In this document: piece by piece, positions 53,366 to 63,700 of the stretch
How the letters are laid out: the number at the start of each line of letters is the position of its first letter
Position numbering within the stretch: position 1 is the first letter of the stretch
Assembly (NCBI RefSeq): GCF_009856605.1
Contig: NZ_CP047242.1
Coordinates: 62,001 to 126,000 of the forward strand
Length of the DNA: 64,000 bases
Direction of reading: 5' to 3'
Source of the DNA: Trichormus variabilis 0441
GTDB lineage: Bacteria; Cyanobacteriota; Cyanobacteriia; Cyanobacteriales; Nostocaceae
Notes under the pieces: generated by a model
The model's input: only the letters and a program-made list of their open reading frames with translations
The model's database searches: none
Told to the model about the DNA's origin: nothing
Position numbers and translations under genes: made by a program

Positions 53366-54469
53366 TTATGGATTCTTGGGTGCAAAAGCTGCATATTGCG
53401 CTGGTGTAAGCATTGCTTCTTTGACATCAATTGCTTTGGGAATTAATTTTAGTTCATAGAATTTATCTGCAACTTCCTGCTGGAGAGTAATTAATTCTGG
53501 AGTGATTGGTCTGATGCCAAATTTTCTTCTGTTAGTACTTCTTTGCATCGTTTCCAAATCGATGCCCAAGATAGGAGAAAGAGTTGCTGCTACTTCATTG
53601 CGATTTTTATCAGACCATTGTTCAGTATTTTGAATTTCTTCTAGTATTGCTTTAATAATTTCTGGTTGCTGGTTAGCAAATTTGCGGCTAGCAAGGTAAT
53701 ATCCTCCCTGCTTATTAATTCCTGTGCCATCAATTAACACACGAGCATCGGCAGATTTTTCGGCTGCTGCATAAAAGGGGTCCCAAATTGACCAAGCATC
53801 AATGCTACCTTTGACAAAGGCGGCACGAGCATCGGCTGGGGGTAGATATATGGGTTGAATATCGCTGTACTTCAGTCCGTTTTTTTCTAAAATTTGCACT
53901 AGCAGATAATGGGCGCTAGAACCTTTTTGGAAAGCGATTTTTTTCCCTTTAAGATCATTGACTGTTTTGATATCGGAATTTTTGGGAACAAGAATTGCTG
54001 AATTAGCTGGACTGGGTATAATTCCCGCAATATATGTGATTGCAGCATCGGCTGCTTGAGCAAAAATTGGTGGTGATTCTCCAGTATGCCCGAAGTCAAT
54101 ACTACCGACATTCATCGCTTCTAAAAGCTGCGGACCGGCAGGAAATTCATTCCATTCAACAGATACTCCTTCAGGTTGCAAGCGCTTTTCTAAAAGCCCT
54201 TTACTTTTTAAGAGAATTGCTGATTTTTGATAGCCTATTCTGACTACAGATGCTTTACTCTGAGTTGAATTATTAGCAGACACAGTAGTGATATTACTAG
54301 CATTATTAGCTGTGCAGGCAGCAAATAAAAGACTGAGGCATAAGCCAGTAATAAATGTCCCAGTAAATTTTATAGGAACGATAGATATTGAGCGACTCTG
54401 ATTAGCAAATTTGAAAATAAACAATTTTTGCCAATAGGTTATTATGCGCTGGAATAGAAAATTCAACAT
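53366..54469 (-). CDS. ssuA: SsuA-like sulfonate-binding lipoprotein (second copy)
   Basis: A 367-residue binding protein. A long N-terminal extension leads to the lipobox LLFAAC. The core repeats the SsuA pattern of the copy at 43013: VRIGYQKSAILLKSKGLLEKRL, EWNEFPAGPQLLEAMNVGSIDFGHTGESPPIFAQ and GKKIAFQKGSSAHYLLVQIL. It should present a sulfonate to SsuBC or another permease. It has an ordinary lipoprotein signal instead of the twin-arginine one of the other copy, so the two differ in export route. The nitroreductase gene follows on the same strand. Confidence 0.9.
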   Translation of the reverse strand: MLNFLFQRIITYWQKLFIFKFANQSRSISIVPIKFTGTFITGLCLSLLFAACTANNASNITTVSANNSTQSKASVVRIGYQKSAILLKSKGLLEKRLQPEGVSVEWNEFPAGPQLLEAMNVGSIDFGHTGESPPIFAQAADAAITYIAGIIPSPANSAILVPKNSDIKTVNDLKGKKIAFQKGSSAHYLLVQILEKNGLKYSDIQPIYLPPADARAAFVKGSIDAWSIWDPFYAAAEKSADARVLIDGTGINKQGGYYLASRKFANQQPEIIKAILEEIQNTEQWSDKNRNEVAATLSPILGIDLETMQRSTNRRKFGIRPITPELITLQQEVADKFYELKLIPKAIDVKEAMLTPAQYAAFAPKNP

Positions 54470-54673
54470 CAAGTCTTACCTTGTTTCGAGTGAAAGATGA
54501 AGCTGTTTGACTGACAGTACTGTGAGAAAAATTAATCATGATTAGATCAGCTAAAGTTATGTTTTACCATAAAATACAGTAACTCGGTCAGATTAGAGTA
54601 TTATATTTTTGCAGAATCATAGTATTTCGTAAAGACTTTCATAAATTTTGTAATAGCTGTAACTAAATCCTTA

Positions 54674-54905
54674 GGGAATGTTTGAAAAGTTATGAAGGAT
54701 ACTAAAGACCCCTCTCCATAGCGCGGAGCGCTTCTCGTAGAGTACCTCTACCCGTTAGCGTTAACCTGCCATTAGGCAAGCGGAGAGATGCTTTGAAACC
54801 CTCATTTCCTATCTTTGCTACGCAACGCGAACGTGGGGAAAGAGGGCTAGGGGAGTTAGGTTCTGAAGATTTTGATGTTTGAAATAATACTTTTCAAACA
54901 ACCTC
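54674..54905. mobile_element. MITE-like element with TGTTTGAAAAG ends (copy B)
   Basis: The ends GGGAATGTTTGAAAAG and CTTTTCAAACAACCTC share TGTTTGAAAAG with the element at 39245-39453. Both flanks carry TA (TTA left, CTA right). The interior (about 230 bp) has CCCCTCTCC..GGGGAGTT arms and a cluster of small GC-rich repeats (GAGCGCTTCTCGTAGAG, CGTTAGCGTTAACC) different from copy A. No coding capacity. Confidence 0.65.
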
Positions 54906-54996
54906 CTAGATACATCACAATTTTTTAGTAGGGAATGAGTTACCGACAACTTCCCCAACAAAAAATGAGAATCTCTTTTCCCTAAACTCCAAATTT

Positions 54997-56133
54997 TCAA
55001 CTTAAAGCATTCTCCAAATCAGCTTGCAAGTCTAATACATTCTCAATTCCTACAGAAAGACGGACTAAATTATCATTAATTCCCCGTTTATATCTTTCTT
55101 CTTGTGGTAGAGAACCATGAGTCATTTTTGCAGGGTAGCAAAGCAATGATTCTACACCGCCTAAGCTTTCTGCTAACAAAAATAACTGGAGACGAGAAGC
55201 AAATTTTTCTACATCAGCAAAATCGCCTTTTAATTCCAAGCTAATCATCCCGCCAAAACCAGACATTTGTGATTTAGCCAATTGATGTTGTTCATGGCTA
55301 GGTAAACCTGGGTAATAAACGCGTTCGACTTTGGGATGCTGTTCTAAAAATTGAGCCAATAACAAAGCATTTTTTTCATGTTCTCGCATTCTGACAGCTA
55401 ATGTTTTAATTCCTCGTAGCACTAACCAACTATCAAAGGGACTGGGAACAGCCCCAATTGCGTTTTGATAAAATTTCAATTCAGTATATAGTTGCTCATT
55501 GGATGTCACCACTGCGCCGCCAATAATATCGCTGTGTCCTCCTAAATATTTGGTGGTACTGTGAACTACAATATCAGCACCATTATCTAACGGTCTTTGA
55601 AAGTAAGGACTAGCAAATGTGTTATCAACTACTAGAATAAGATTATTTTGCTCAGCAATATTTGCTAGTGCGGCAATATCAATGATTTTTAATAAGGGAT
55701 TAGTAGGAGTTTCTACCCAAATCAGTTTAGTGTTGGGTTGAATAGCTTTAGCAAAATTAGAAATATCATCAATATCTACATAGGTGGTGGTTACACCCCA
55801 ATTTTTTACCACCCTTTCTAATAAACGATAAGTACCACCATACAAATCATCGCCAGCCACAATATGATCGCAGCTTTTAAGTAGACTTAGGACAGTGGTA
55901 GTAGCCGCTAAACCAGAAGCAAATGCTAAACCATATTCACCATTTTCAATCGCTGCTAAAGCCTCTTCTAAAGCATTACGCGTGGGGTTTCCAGTGCGAG
56001 AATATTCATACCCTTTGTGCTGACCTATGGCTTCTTGTTGATATGTAGAAGTTAAATAAATTGGCACAATCACCGCACCAGTTTGTGGATCTGATTGTTG
56101 ACCTTCATGAATTGCTTTAGTTTCAAATTCCAT
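54997..56133 (-). CDS. Cystathionine gamma-lyase/gamma-synthase (PLP, Cys/Met metabolism)
   Basis: A 378-residue PLP enzyme. It shows YLTSTYQQ, YEYSRTGNPTRNALEEALA, FASGLAATTTVL, VETPTNPLLKIIDI and the PLP lysine K195 in VVHSTTKYLGGHSD. The family includes gamma-lyase and gamma-synthase; the adjacent cystathionine beta-synthase (overlapping by 11 bp) argues for gamma-lyase in reverse transsulfuration, homocysteine to cysteine. Located at the end of the sulfur region, the pair may rescue sulfur into cysteine. A fragment of a related gene persists at 15208-15300. Confidence 0.92.
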   Translation of the reverse strand: MEFETKAIHEGQQSDPQTGAVIVPIYLTSTYQQEAIGQHKGYEYSRTGNPTRNALEEALAAIENGEYGLAFASGLAATTTVLSLLKSCDHIVAGDDLYGGTYRLLERVVKNWGVTTTYVDIDDISNFAKAIQPNTKLIWVETPTNPLLKIIDIAALANIAEQNNLILVVDNTFASPYFQRPLDNGADIVVHSTTKYLGGHSDIIGGAVVTSNEQLYTELKFYQNAIGAVPSPFDSWLVLRGIKTLAVRMREHEKNALLLAQFLEQHPKVERVYYPGLPSHEQHQLAKSQMSGFGGMISLELKGDFADVEKFASRLQLFLLAESLGGVESLLCYPAKMTHGSLPQEERYKRGINDNLVRLSVGIENVLDLQADLENALS

Positions 56134-57508
56134 TGTTTACCTTTGATTTTTCTTGGTTTTGACTAATCCAATATCTAATTAAATCGGCTCTGGTAATTAA
56201 TCCTGCGGGAATATTATTACGAGTAATAATAATCCCTGTTGTTCCTGATAAAAGAACTCGGTAAGCTTCAGAAACATCTACATTTTCATCGAGAATTGGA
56301 AGTGGTTTACCCATCACAGCTAAAACTTGCTGATTAGAGAAATTAATCCCGTCATAGAGAAATTTCATCAAAGATGCTTCATTGAGGCTACCTACTACAT
56401 GATGATTATCAATTACAGGCAACTGAGAGATATTGAGTTTCTGTAGTAAGTTTGTCGCCTGGCTTAAAGTATCACTAGGACTAACAGCAACTAAAGAAGG
56501 AAAATCAGTTTTTTGTTGCAGAATTTCCCCAACTTTTATAGTTTTAACTGTTTTACCTTCCCAAAAACCATTCTCTTGCATCCAGACATCAGAGTAAATT
56601 TTATTAATGTAGTTTCTCCCTGTATCTGGTAACAAAACTACGATATATTTTGGCTGTGATAATCGTGCTGCATACTTGAGGGCTGCGGCTACTACTGTAC
56701 CACAAGAACCTCCCACTAATAAGCCTTCTTCTCTAGCTAGACGACGCGCCATATTAAAAGATTCTTTATCGCTGACGCGAATCATTTCATCAACTAATTG
56801 ACGATTAAAAGTTTTCGGAATAAAGTCTTCACCAATTCCTTCAACTTTATAAGATTTAGGGCTATCTCCTGAGAGGATAGAACCTTCTGGATCTGCACCA
56901 ACAATAATAATATTTGGGTTTTGTTCTTTGAGATATTTAGCAACTCCAGAAATTGTCCCACCAGTACCCATACCAGCGACAAAAACATCAATTTTACCTT
57001 GACTATCTGCCCAGATTTCTGGCCCAGTTGTTAAATAATGAGCTAAAGGATTATTCGGGTTTTCAAATTGATTTGGTCTATATGCACCGGGAATTTCTTT
57101 AGCTAGTCTTTCCGCGACACCGTTATAACTTTCTGGAGAGTCAGGCGGTACAGAGGTAGGAGTAACAACAACTTCTGCACCATAAGCTTTGAGCAGGTTA
57201 ATTTTATCCTGACTCATTTTATCAGGCATGACAAAAATACAGCGATATTTTTTAACTGCGGCAATGAGTGCTAATCCCACACCGGTATTACCTGCGGTGG
57301 CCTCAATAATAGTTCCTCCTGGTTGTATTTGACCTGTTTTTTCGGCATTTTCAATCATGGACAGGGCAATTCTATCTTTGGTACTGCCACCAGGATTAAG
57401 ATACTCTACTTTTGCATAAATAGGAGATTGAACATTGGCAGTAACTCGATTTAATCTCACTAAAGGAGTCTGACCAATTGCTTGTAAAATATTTTCATAA
57501 GTAGCCAT
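56123..57508 (-). CDS. cbs: Cystathionine beta-synthase (PLP domain plus two CBS motifs)
   Basis: A 461-residue enzyme. The PLP domain has the lysine K44 in NPGGSTKDRIAL, the phosphate-binding and substrate motif EATAGNTGVGLAL, and GMGTGGTISGVAKYL. It is followed by a C-terminal pair of CBS motifs (about 335-450, VAVSPSDTLSQATNLL; GTTGIIITRNNIPAGLITRADL) that in relatives bind adenosyl ligands and regulate activity. It condenses serine with homocysteine to cystathionine. Gene order is CBS then gamma-lyase with overlap, and the broken aminotransferase lies just upstream on the same strand. Confidence 0.92.
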   Translation of the reverse strand: MATYENILQAIGQTPLVRLNRVTANVQSPIYAKVEYLNPGGSTKDRIALSMIENAEKTGQIQPGGTIIEATAGNTGVGLALIAAVKKYRCIFVMPDKMSQDKINLLKAYGAEVVVTPTSVPPDSPESYNGVAERLAKEIPGAYRPNQFENPNNPLAHYLTTGPEIWADSQGKIDVFVAGMGTGGTISGVAKYLKEQNPNIIIVGADPEGSILSGDSPKSYKVEGIGEDFIPKTFNRQLVDEMIRVSDKESFNMARRLAREEGLLVGGSCGTVVAAALKYAARLSQPKYIVVLLPDTGRNYINKIYSDVWMQENGFWEGKTVKTIKVGEILQQKTDFPSLVAVSPSDTLSQATNLLQKLNISQLPVIDNHHVVGSLNEASLMKFLYDGINFSNQQVLAVMGKPLPILDENVDVSEAYRVLLSGTTGIIITRNNIPAGLITRADLIRYWISQNQEKSKVNNGI

Positions 57509-57559
57509 ATTTACCCCTACTCATTTATGAAAAATTTGATAAATCTGTTATTTAATTTT

Positions 57560-58416
57560 TCAATTTGGCTGCGAATTCAGCCATCTTTCGCCTGTTGATT
57601 GTAGTGTTTCTGGTTTTGTACTAAAGCAAAACCGGATGAATGAATTTCCTTTTTCTGGTTGACTAAAAAATCTCGAACTGGGAACTACGGCTACACCAAT
57701 GTCTTTAATTAGATAGTTAGTGAATTCTAGAGCATTTTCGTAGCGAAATTTGGCAATATTGGCAAAGACATAGTAAGCTCCTTTGGGGACAAAATAAGGA
57801 ATACTTACCTGATCTAAAATCTCTAAAATGCTGTCTCTTTTTTGACGATAAAGTCTGGCTAATTCTTCATAGTAAGATGGTGGTAGTTGCATTGCGGCTA
57901 CTCCGGCTCTTTGCAACGGCGCAGGCGCAGCAACTGTGAGAAAGTCGTGGACTTTTCTAATCGCTCCTGTTAATTCAGGTGTTGCCAAAATATAGCCGAC
58001 TCGCCAACCATTAACACTGTAGGTTTTGGAAAGACCGTTGATAGTAATAGTGCGCTCTTCCATCCCTGGAAGGGTTGCTAGGGATATGTGTTGAGTTCCA
58101 TCATAGAGAATGTGTTCATAGATTTCATCGGTGAAGGCTAAAACATCCGACTTTTGGCATAGTTCAGCAATCAAATTAAGTTCCTCGCGTGTAAAGGTCG
58201 TGAGTCTTAGGAATCTCCCGTAATACCCCTTGCGGTTAGCGGCGAGAGGATGTCAAAAGCTGCTTGTTTCAATTCCGGCGGACAAGGAAAATCAGGAAAC
58301 ACCTGAGCTAGATTCATTGCACTGTGCGGCCCTGCTATTCTCGTCATTTTCCGAATCACCGATTCGGTCAACTGCTTCGCCTTCGTTGATATTTTGGGAC
58401 GCTGAATCTCTCTCAC
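57560..58416 (-). pseudogene. Class I/II aminotransferase with internal deletion
   Basis: The N-terminal piece (from a GTG at 58416) reads QRPKISTKAKQLTESVIRKM, HSAMNLAQVFPDFPCPPELK, then ends in SPLTARGITGDS with a stop. The C-terminal piece resumes with TFTREELNLIAELCQKSDV and contains the PLP lysine (INGLSKTYSVNGWRVGY) and the tail FIRFCFSTKPETL. Roughly 110 codons of the middle, including the substrate region and YENYGP-type motif, are gone. The junction contains CGCCGCTAACCGCAAGGGG, which looks like a dispersed repeat. The original enzyme was a KAT/YbdL-type methionine or aromatic aminotransferase. It stands in line with CBS and gamma-lyase. Confidence 0.85.
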
Positions 58417-58770
58417 TTGGCGACTCCGGCTGTATCTAAATTCCTGTAGGAATAATTAAATCACATAAGCTTATTGATTTACCGTAGTATACCTAAATCC
58501 CCTGCATCAGAAGAAATTTGACACTGAGAATATAAATAAAGTGTAAACAACGGTAAGTCTATCGAAAATAAGTATTTTGTTTTCGTAAATACATTAACTC
58601 TGTATACAAACCGTATATTATGAGCAAATCAAAATAAATGCCTAGCAGATTTAGCAGTAATCACGTAATATCTGCGACTGTTGGGCAAATTTTAGCCTGT
58701 TTATCTATTTAGCTACACGAAGCTAGCTCAAACAGCTTTTTAAGACACAAAAGATTGAGAAGGAGCGAAT
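58417..58770. other. Intergenic region
   Basis: About 350 bp between the divergent aminotransferase remnant and the DUF442 gene. It is AT-rich; no gene or clear signal was recognised apart from the ribosome site of the next gene. Confidence 0.5.
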
Positions 58771-59244
58771 GTGAACAATAGTATACGGATTAACGAAAAT
58801 TTAACGACGACAGGACAAGTCATACCAGAACAGCTGGAGCAAGCTAGCCAAGAAGGTTTTAAGTCAGTGTTGAATTTGCGATCGCCAGATGAACTAGGAT
58901 TTTCCCACAATGAGCAACAAGTGGCGGAAGCATTAGGGCTGAAATACGTAAATGTACCTTTGAAGCTAGAAGACTTGAATGAAGAATTAATTACCGAAGT
59001 TCTCAAAGCATTAAAAACACTTCCAAAACCCACTTTAGTGCATTGTGCAGCAGCAATGCGTTCCACGGGAATTGCACTATTAAGTATTGCGGTTGAAGAA
59101 GGATTGACACCAGAGCAAACCCTAGCCAAAGCTCGGAATTTAGGCTTTAGTGTATTTGAACATTCTTTTGTTAGTCAGCGACTGAAAAATTTGTTAGTAG
59201 ACTATCTAAATAAACACTCTAAAGTCGCCGTAGGAACCATCTGA
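58771..59244 (+). CDS. DUF442 (beta-lactamase hydrolase-like) phosphatase-fold protein
   Basis: A 157-residue cytosolic protein. The tyrosine-phosphatase-like fold of DUF442 is recognised from INENLTTTGQVIPEQLEQAS, GFKSVLNLRSPDE and the active-site-like loop VHCAAAMRSTG (His-Cys with Arg five residues on; DUF442 members usually have CRSGTRS). The glycine of that motif is replaced by Ala-Met, so activity is uncertain. In other bacteria DUF442 proteins are linked to sulfide and persulfide metabolism, which fits the nearby transsulfuration genes but is only suggestive. The GTG start is preceded by AAGGAG. Confidence 0.78.
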   Translation: MNNSIRINENLTTTGQVIPEQLEQASQEGFKSVLNLRSPDELGFSHNEQQVAEALGLKYVNVPLKLEDLNEELITEVLKALKTLPKPTLVHCAAAMRSTGIALLSIAVEEGLTPEQTLAKARNLGFSVFEHSFVSQRLKNLLVDYLNKHSKVAVGTI

Positions 59245-59797
59245 TAATCGGGAAATTACGGATAAAGCTTGATTGAATAGTACTTTTAGCTATTTTATGT
59301 TTTGTAATGTTTGTGAAGAAATTCGCCTTTTAGAAGAACGCTAATCCCCTCCGTTTCTGCCAAGTTGAGAAATTCCTTTTCCATGATTTCCTTTGGCACA
59401 ATTATCTTGCTGGGAGCAATATTGTAGTAAATGGGTAGTGTAGTCAAAGTGCTTTACTGAAGCTTTTGAGGATTCAAAAAGAAAAATCGTCAAAAATGCT
59501 ATATCGTGGATTTCTCCATCGAGTTCAGCACTTTAATGCAATTTGTAGTATTTTATCAAACCTGCATTAATTACCGTAAAGTGACAGAAGAGGGGTAAGT
59601 AGGTAGACACAAAGAAACCTAACTATGTAACAAAATTTAAAAGGCTTAAAAACCTTGCAATTGCTACCATGCGGGAAAACTGCGCGAACACTTTGCTTAG
59701 TTCCATTCGCAATGACATAGTTATAAATTTTCCAGCCTACCTACTTAACGTCGGCATTACCGATTCCAGTTTACCTAATCAATGACACGTCCTATTG
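59245..59797. other. Intergenic region with a possible small element
   Basis: About 550 bp between convergent genes with no gene seen. It contains the inverted repeat pair listed at 59596-59747. Confidence 0.5.
59596..59747. repeat. Inverted repeats TAAGTAGGTAG / CTACCTACTTA, 152 bp apart end to end
   Basis: A perfect 11-bp inverted pair encloses non-coding DNA. Ends beginning with TA fit a TA-target element. A similar end (TTTTCCTACC..CTACTTAG) stands alone at 46588-46613. It could be a small MITE; no second full copy is in the window. Confidence 0.45.
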
Positions 59798-60736
59798 TTA
59801 TGAAGTAACCGATTTTCTGTTACCGATTTTGAATAAAACTAAGACACTGATGCACAGTAGTCCTAATGTTGAGGAACGTTCAGGAATTTGGACGCTAAAA
59901 CCGTGAGAGATGCTGTTGATATCTAAGTAGCTACCAACAACACGATTGCGATCGCTAATGTCGAAAGCTGAGATAGAAACTGCATCAGCTATACTAATCG
60001 GTATAAATGATTTACCAGATGCGTAAAATGCCTGATTTCCTATATCATTGGCGAAATTACCCACTATTGTGTCTTGGTTGTTAATCCCGAATACTGTTGT
60101 ATAAAATGCCCCAGGAGCCTGAATAGTGGTGAATTTAGCCCCATCTAGCAGAAAACCGCTTACTAAGCCTGTGGAATCTGCGAAGAAGCCGACCATTTTC
60201 CCCGCATCATTAATATCGGTAACAAAAGTTACTAGAGCATCAGGAGCATTAATGGTAGTGAAATTACCGCCATTGAGCAGGAAACCTCGACTCACACCAC
60301 TACTATCAACATAAGAACCGACAATGTGACCAAAGTTGTTAATGCCAAATACTGTAGTAACAATCGCATCAGGTACATCAATCGTCGTCAAATTACTGCC
60401 ATCAAATAAAAAACCCGAATTTCTCGTACCATCGCTGAATAATCCGACAATTTGACCGGAATCGTTGATGTCAAAGGCAGTAGTGCTGATGGCATTGGGA
60501 ACTTCTATATTACTGAATTTTTTATCGTTTAAGAGAAAACTACGAACAGTCGTTTCATCAGCAAAACTACCGACAACGTGATGATAATTATTAATTCCGA
60601 AGGCATTTGTGGCCAGTGCATTCGGGACATCAATGGGGTTAGGAGGCAAAGCACTCAAGGAAGCAGCTTGCACCGTGGGAGCAATTGTCAGTGAGAGGCT
60701 AAATGTAGTCAAATAAACTGCTAGAGAGCGTTGCAT
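59798..60736 (-). CDS. Secreted HAF-repeat protein with PEP-CTERM-like tail
   Basis: A 312-residue protein. A signal peptide (LAVYLTTFSLSLTIAPTVQAA) is followed by about five HAF-type repeats of about 45 residues, each with the pattern PDAIVTTVFGINNFGHIVGSY then SRGFLLNGGNFTTI. The C-terminus IPERSSTLGLLCISVLVLFKIGNRK looks like a diverged PEP-CTERM signal (PER instead of PEP). It is probably a beta-propeller-like surface protein of unknown function. The gene lies 52 bp downstream of a giant repeat protein on the same strand, so both may be expressed together. Confidence 0.82.
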   Translation of the reverse strand: MQRSLAVYLTTFSLSLTIAPTVQAASLSALPPNPIDVPNALATNAFGINNYHHVVGSFADETTVRSFLLNDKKFSNIEVPNAISTTAFDINDSGQIVGLFSDGTRNSGFLFDGSNLTTIDVPDAIVTTVFGINNFGHIVGSYVDSSGVSRGFLLNGGNFTTINAPDALVTFVTDINDAGKMVGFFADSTGLVSGFLLDGAKFTTIQAPGAFYTTVFGINNQDTIVGNFANDIGNQAFYASGKSFIPISIADAVSISAFDISDRNRVVGSYLDINSISHGFSVQIPERSSTLGLLCISVLVLFKIGNRKSVTS

Positions 60737-60788
60737 TTTTCCTCAAAGTAATTTCAACAGAATCAATTTCACGGATTGTGAACAACTG

Positions 60789-63700
60789 TTAGGCATTGCG
60801 GACGATTGCTGAGAAGGTGAAATCAAAGATCAAGTCAATTCCAGGACCGCCATCAACTAGGATGCTACTACCTGGTATTTTGCTGTTGATAGTGAAAATA
60901 TCATTACCAGAACCGAGTAAAATATTGGTCGCTTCTAAGAGTGTGTAGCTGATGCCATTACTCATACCTAAGCCTGTGATAGTGTTGGCGGTCATTGTGC
61001 CGTTGTTAGGCGCGCCATCACCTCTATCATCTACGTTTAAAGTATCACCACCAGCACCGCCATCGACGAAGAGTAGAGCTAAAATTTCGTTAACTATACC
61101 TCCGCCGTTTGGTGCAGAAGTGCTGACATTGATGGTATCGTTGCCACCGGCAGCAAATATGTTGGTACTGCTACGGATAGAGCGCACATTAAAGGTTTCT
61201 GCTCCTACATTACCATAAATCGAGGTTGTAGTACGAGGAAATGTACTGGCAATAGTAAAGTTGTTGTTACCACTACCTAATCTGATACTTAAATTGGTGA
61301 TTTCTCGATAAGTGATTCCACCTGTCATACCTAATCCTGTCAACTGAGTATCAGTTAATGTACCTGTATTAGCTGTGGTATCACCGCTATCCCTAACTTC
61401 GAGGCTATTGTTCTCTGGCCCACCATTGATGGTTAAAGCAGCTGCTATGCCATTGACTGTCGGTGTTCCAGCACTCGCAACATTAATGACATTATTACCT
61501 GTACCTGCATTCAGGGTTGTGGCATTAGTGATTGCTTGTACATTCAGAGTATCCGCACCGTCACCTGCATTAATGGTAGTCGTTGCACTGGTACTGCTGA
61601 CAGTAAAGGTATCTGCACCCCTACCCAACTCAATGTTGAGAGTTTCTACTGTGCCGTAGGTGATGGTAGTGGGACTTAAACCAGTAATTGTAGTGGCGGT
61701 TAATGTGCCTGTATTGTTTGTATTGTCGTCTGTGTCATTAATCCTTACGGTGTCAGTATCAGCACCACCATTGATGGTTAAAGCGGCTGCTATGTCATTG
61801 ACTGTTCTTAGTCCGCGATTACCAACATTAATCTCATCATTACCTGCACCTGTATTCAGGGTTGTGGCATGACTGATCGCTTCTACATTCACAGTATCAT
61901 TACCACCACCTGTGTTAATTGTGGTTACAGCACCGGTACTGCTGATAGTAAAGCGATCTGCACCTGTACCCAAATTAATGTTGAGAGTTTCTACTGTGCT
62001 GTAATTGATAGGACGACGGAGACCCAAACCATCAATAGTGGTGCTGCTTAATCCGCCTGAATTGTTAGCAGTATTAGCACTATTATTGATGTTGATGGTG
62101 TCAGCATTATCACCACCATTGATGGTTAAATCAGATGCTATGACATTGAGTATTGTTGCTTCAGCACTACCCACATTAATTACATCATTACCTGCATCTG
62201 CATTCAGGGTTGTGGCATTAGCGATCGCTAGTACATTCAGAGTGTCATTACCGCCACCTGCGTTAACCGTGGTTGTGGCACTGGTACTGCTGACAGTCAA
62301 AGTATCTGCACCTGCACCCAGATTAATGTTGAGAGTTTCTACTGTGCCGTAGGTGATGGTAGCGGGACTTAAACCAGTAATTGCAGTGCTGGTTAATGTG
62401 CCTGTATTGGCTGCTGTGTCGCCACTGTCATTGATGTTTACAGTATCAATACCATTACCACCATTGATGGTTAAAGCCGCAGCAATCGTATTGACAGTAT
62501 TTGATGTGCTACTACCAATATTAATTACATCATTACCTGCATCTCCATTAATTGTTGTGCCTGCACCGCTAGTTCCCTGGACGTAAATTAAGTCATTTCC
62601 TCCGCCCGCAGTCACCGTATCTTCACCAGTACCACTGTCGAGGGTATCATTACCTCCACCGCCGGTAATGTTATCGTTACCAGCATTACCATAAATGGCG
62701 ATCGCTTGGTTAATAGCCGAGGCATTAATTGTGTCATTGCCTGATCCACCTGTAATGGTGGTAGCTGCACTAACTCCCTGTACAGTTAAGTTATTTGAGC
62801 CACTACCGAGGTTGATATTTAGAGTTTCTACTGTGCCATAAGTGATGCCATTGCTACCCAAGCCTGTGAGGGCTGTGGCTGTGAGTGTACCTGTATTGTT
62901 AGCAGTGTCGCCACTGTCATTGATGGTGATGGTGTCAGTGTCAGCACCGCCATTGATGGTGAGAGCAGCAGCGATAGCATTGACAGTATTTGGTGTGCCA
63001 CCACCAACATTAATCACATCATCACCTGCATCGGCATTCAGGGTTGTGGCATTAGCGATCGCTTGTACATTGAGAGTATCATTACCGCCATTTGCATTAA
63101 TCGTGGTTGCAGCACCGGTACTGCTGACAGTCAAGGTATCTGCACCTGTACCCAGATTAATGTTGAGAGTTTCTGCTGTGCCGTAAGTGATGGTACCGCT
63201 ACTTAAACCAGTAATTGTGGTGGACGTTAATGTGCCTGTGTTGGCTGCGGTATCACCACTGTCATTGATAGTGATGGTGTCAGTTTCACTACCACCATTG
63301 ATGGTTAAAGCGGCTGCTATGCCATTGGCTGCTAGTGTTCCGGCAGTTCCAACATTAATCACATCATTACCTGCATCGGCATTCAGGGTTGTGGCATTAG
63401 CGATCGCTAGTACATTCAAAGTATCCGCACCGCCACCTGCATTAATCGTGGTTGTTGCACTGCTGCTGCTGACAGTAAAGCTATCTGCACCTGCGCCCAG
63501 ATTAATGTTGAGAGTTTCTACTGTGCCGTAAGTGATAGTGCTGGGACTTAAACCAGTAATTGTGCTGCTGGTTAATGTGCCTGTATTGGCTGCGGTGTCG
63601 CCATTGTCATTGATGTTGACGGTGTCAGTTTCAGTGCCACCATTGATGGTTAAAGCGGCTGCTATGCCGTTGACTGTTGGTGTTGTGGCACTACCCACAT

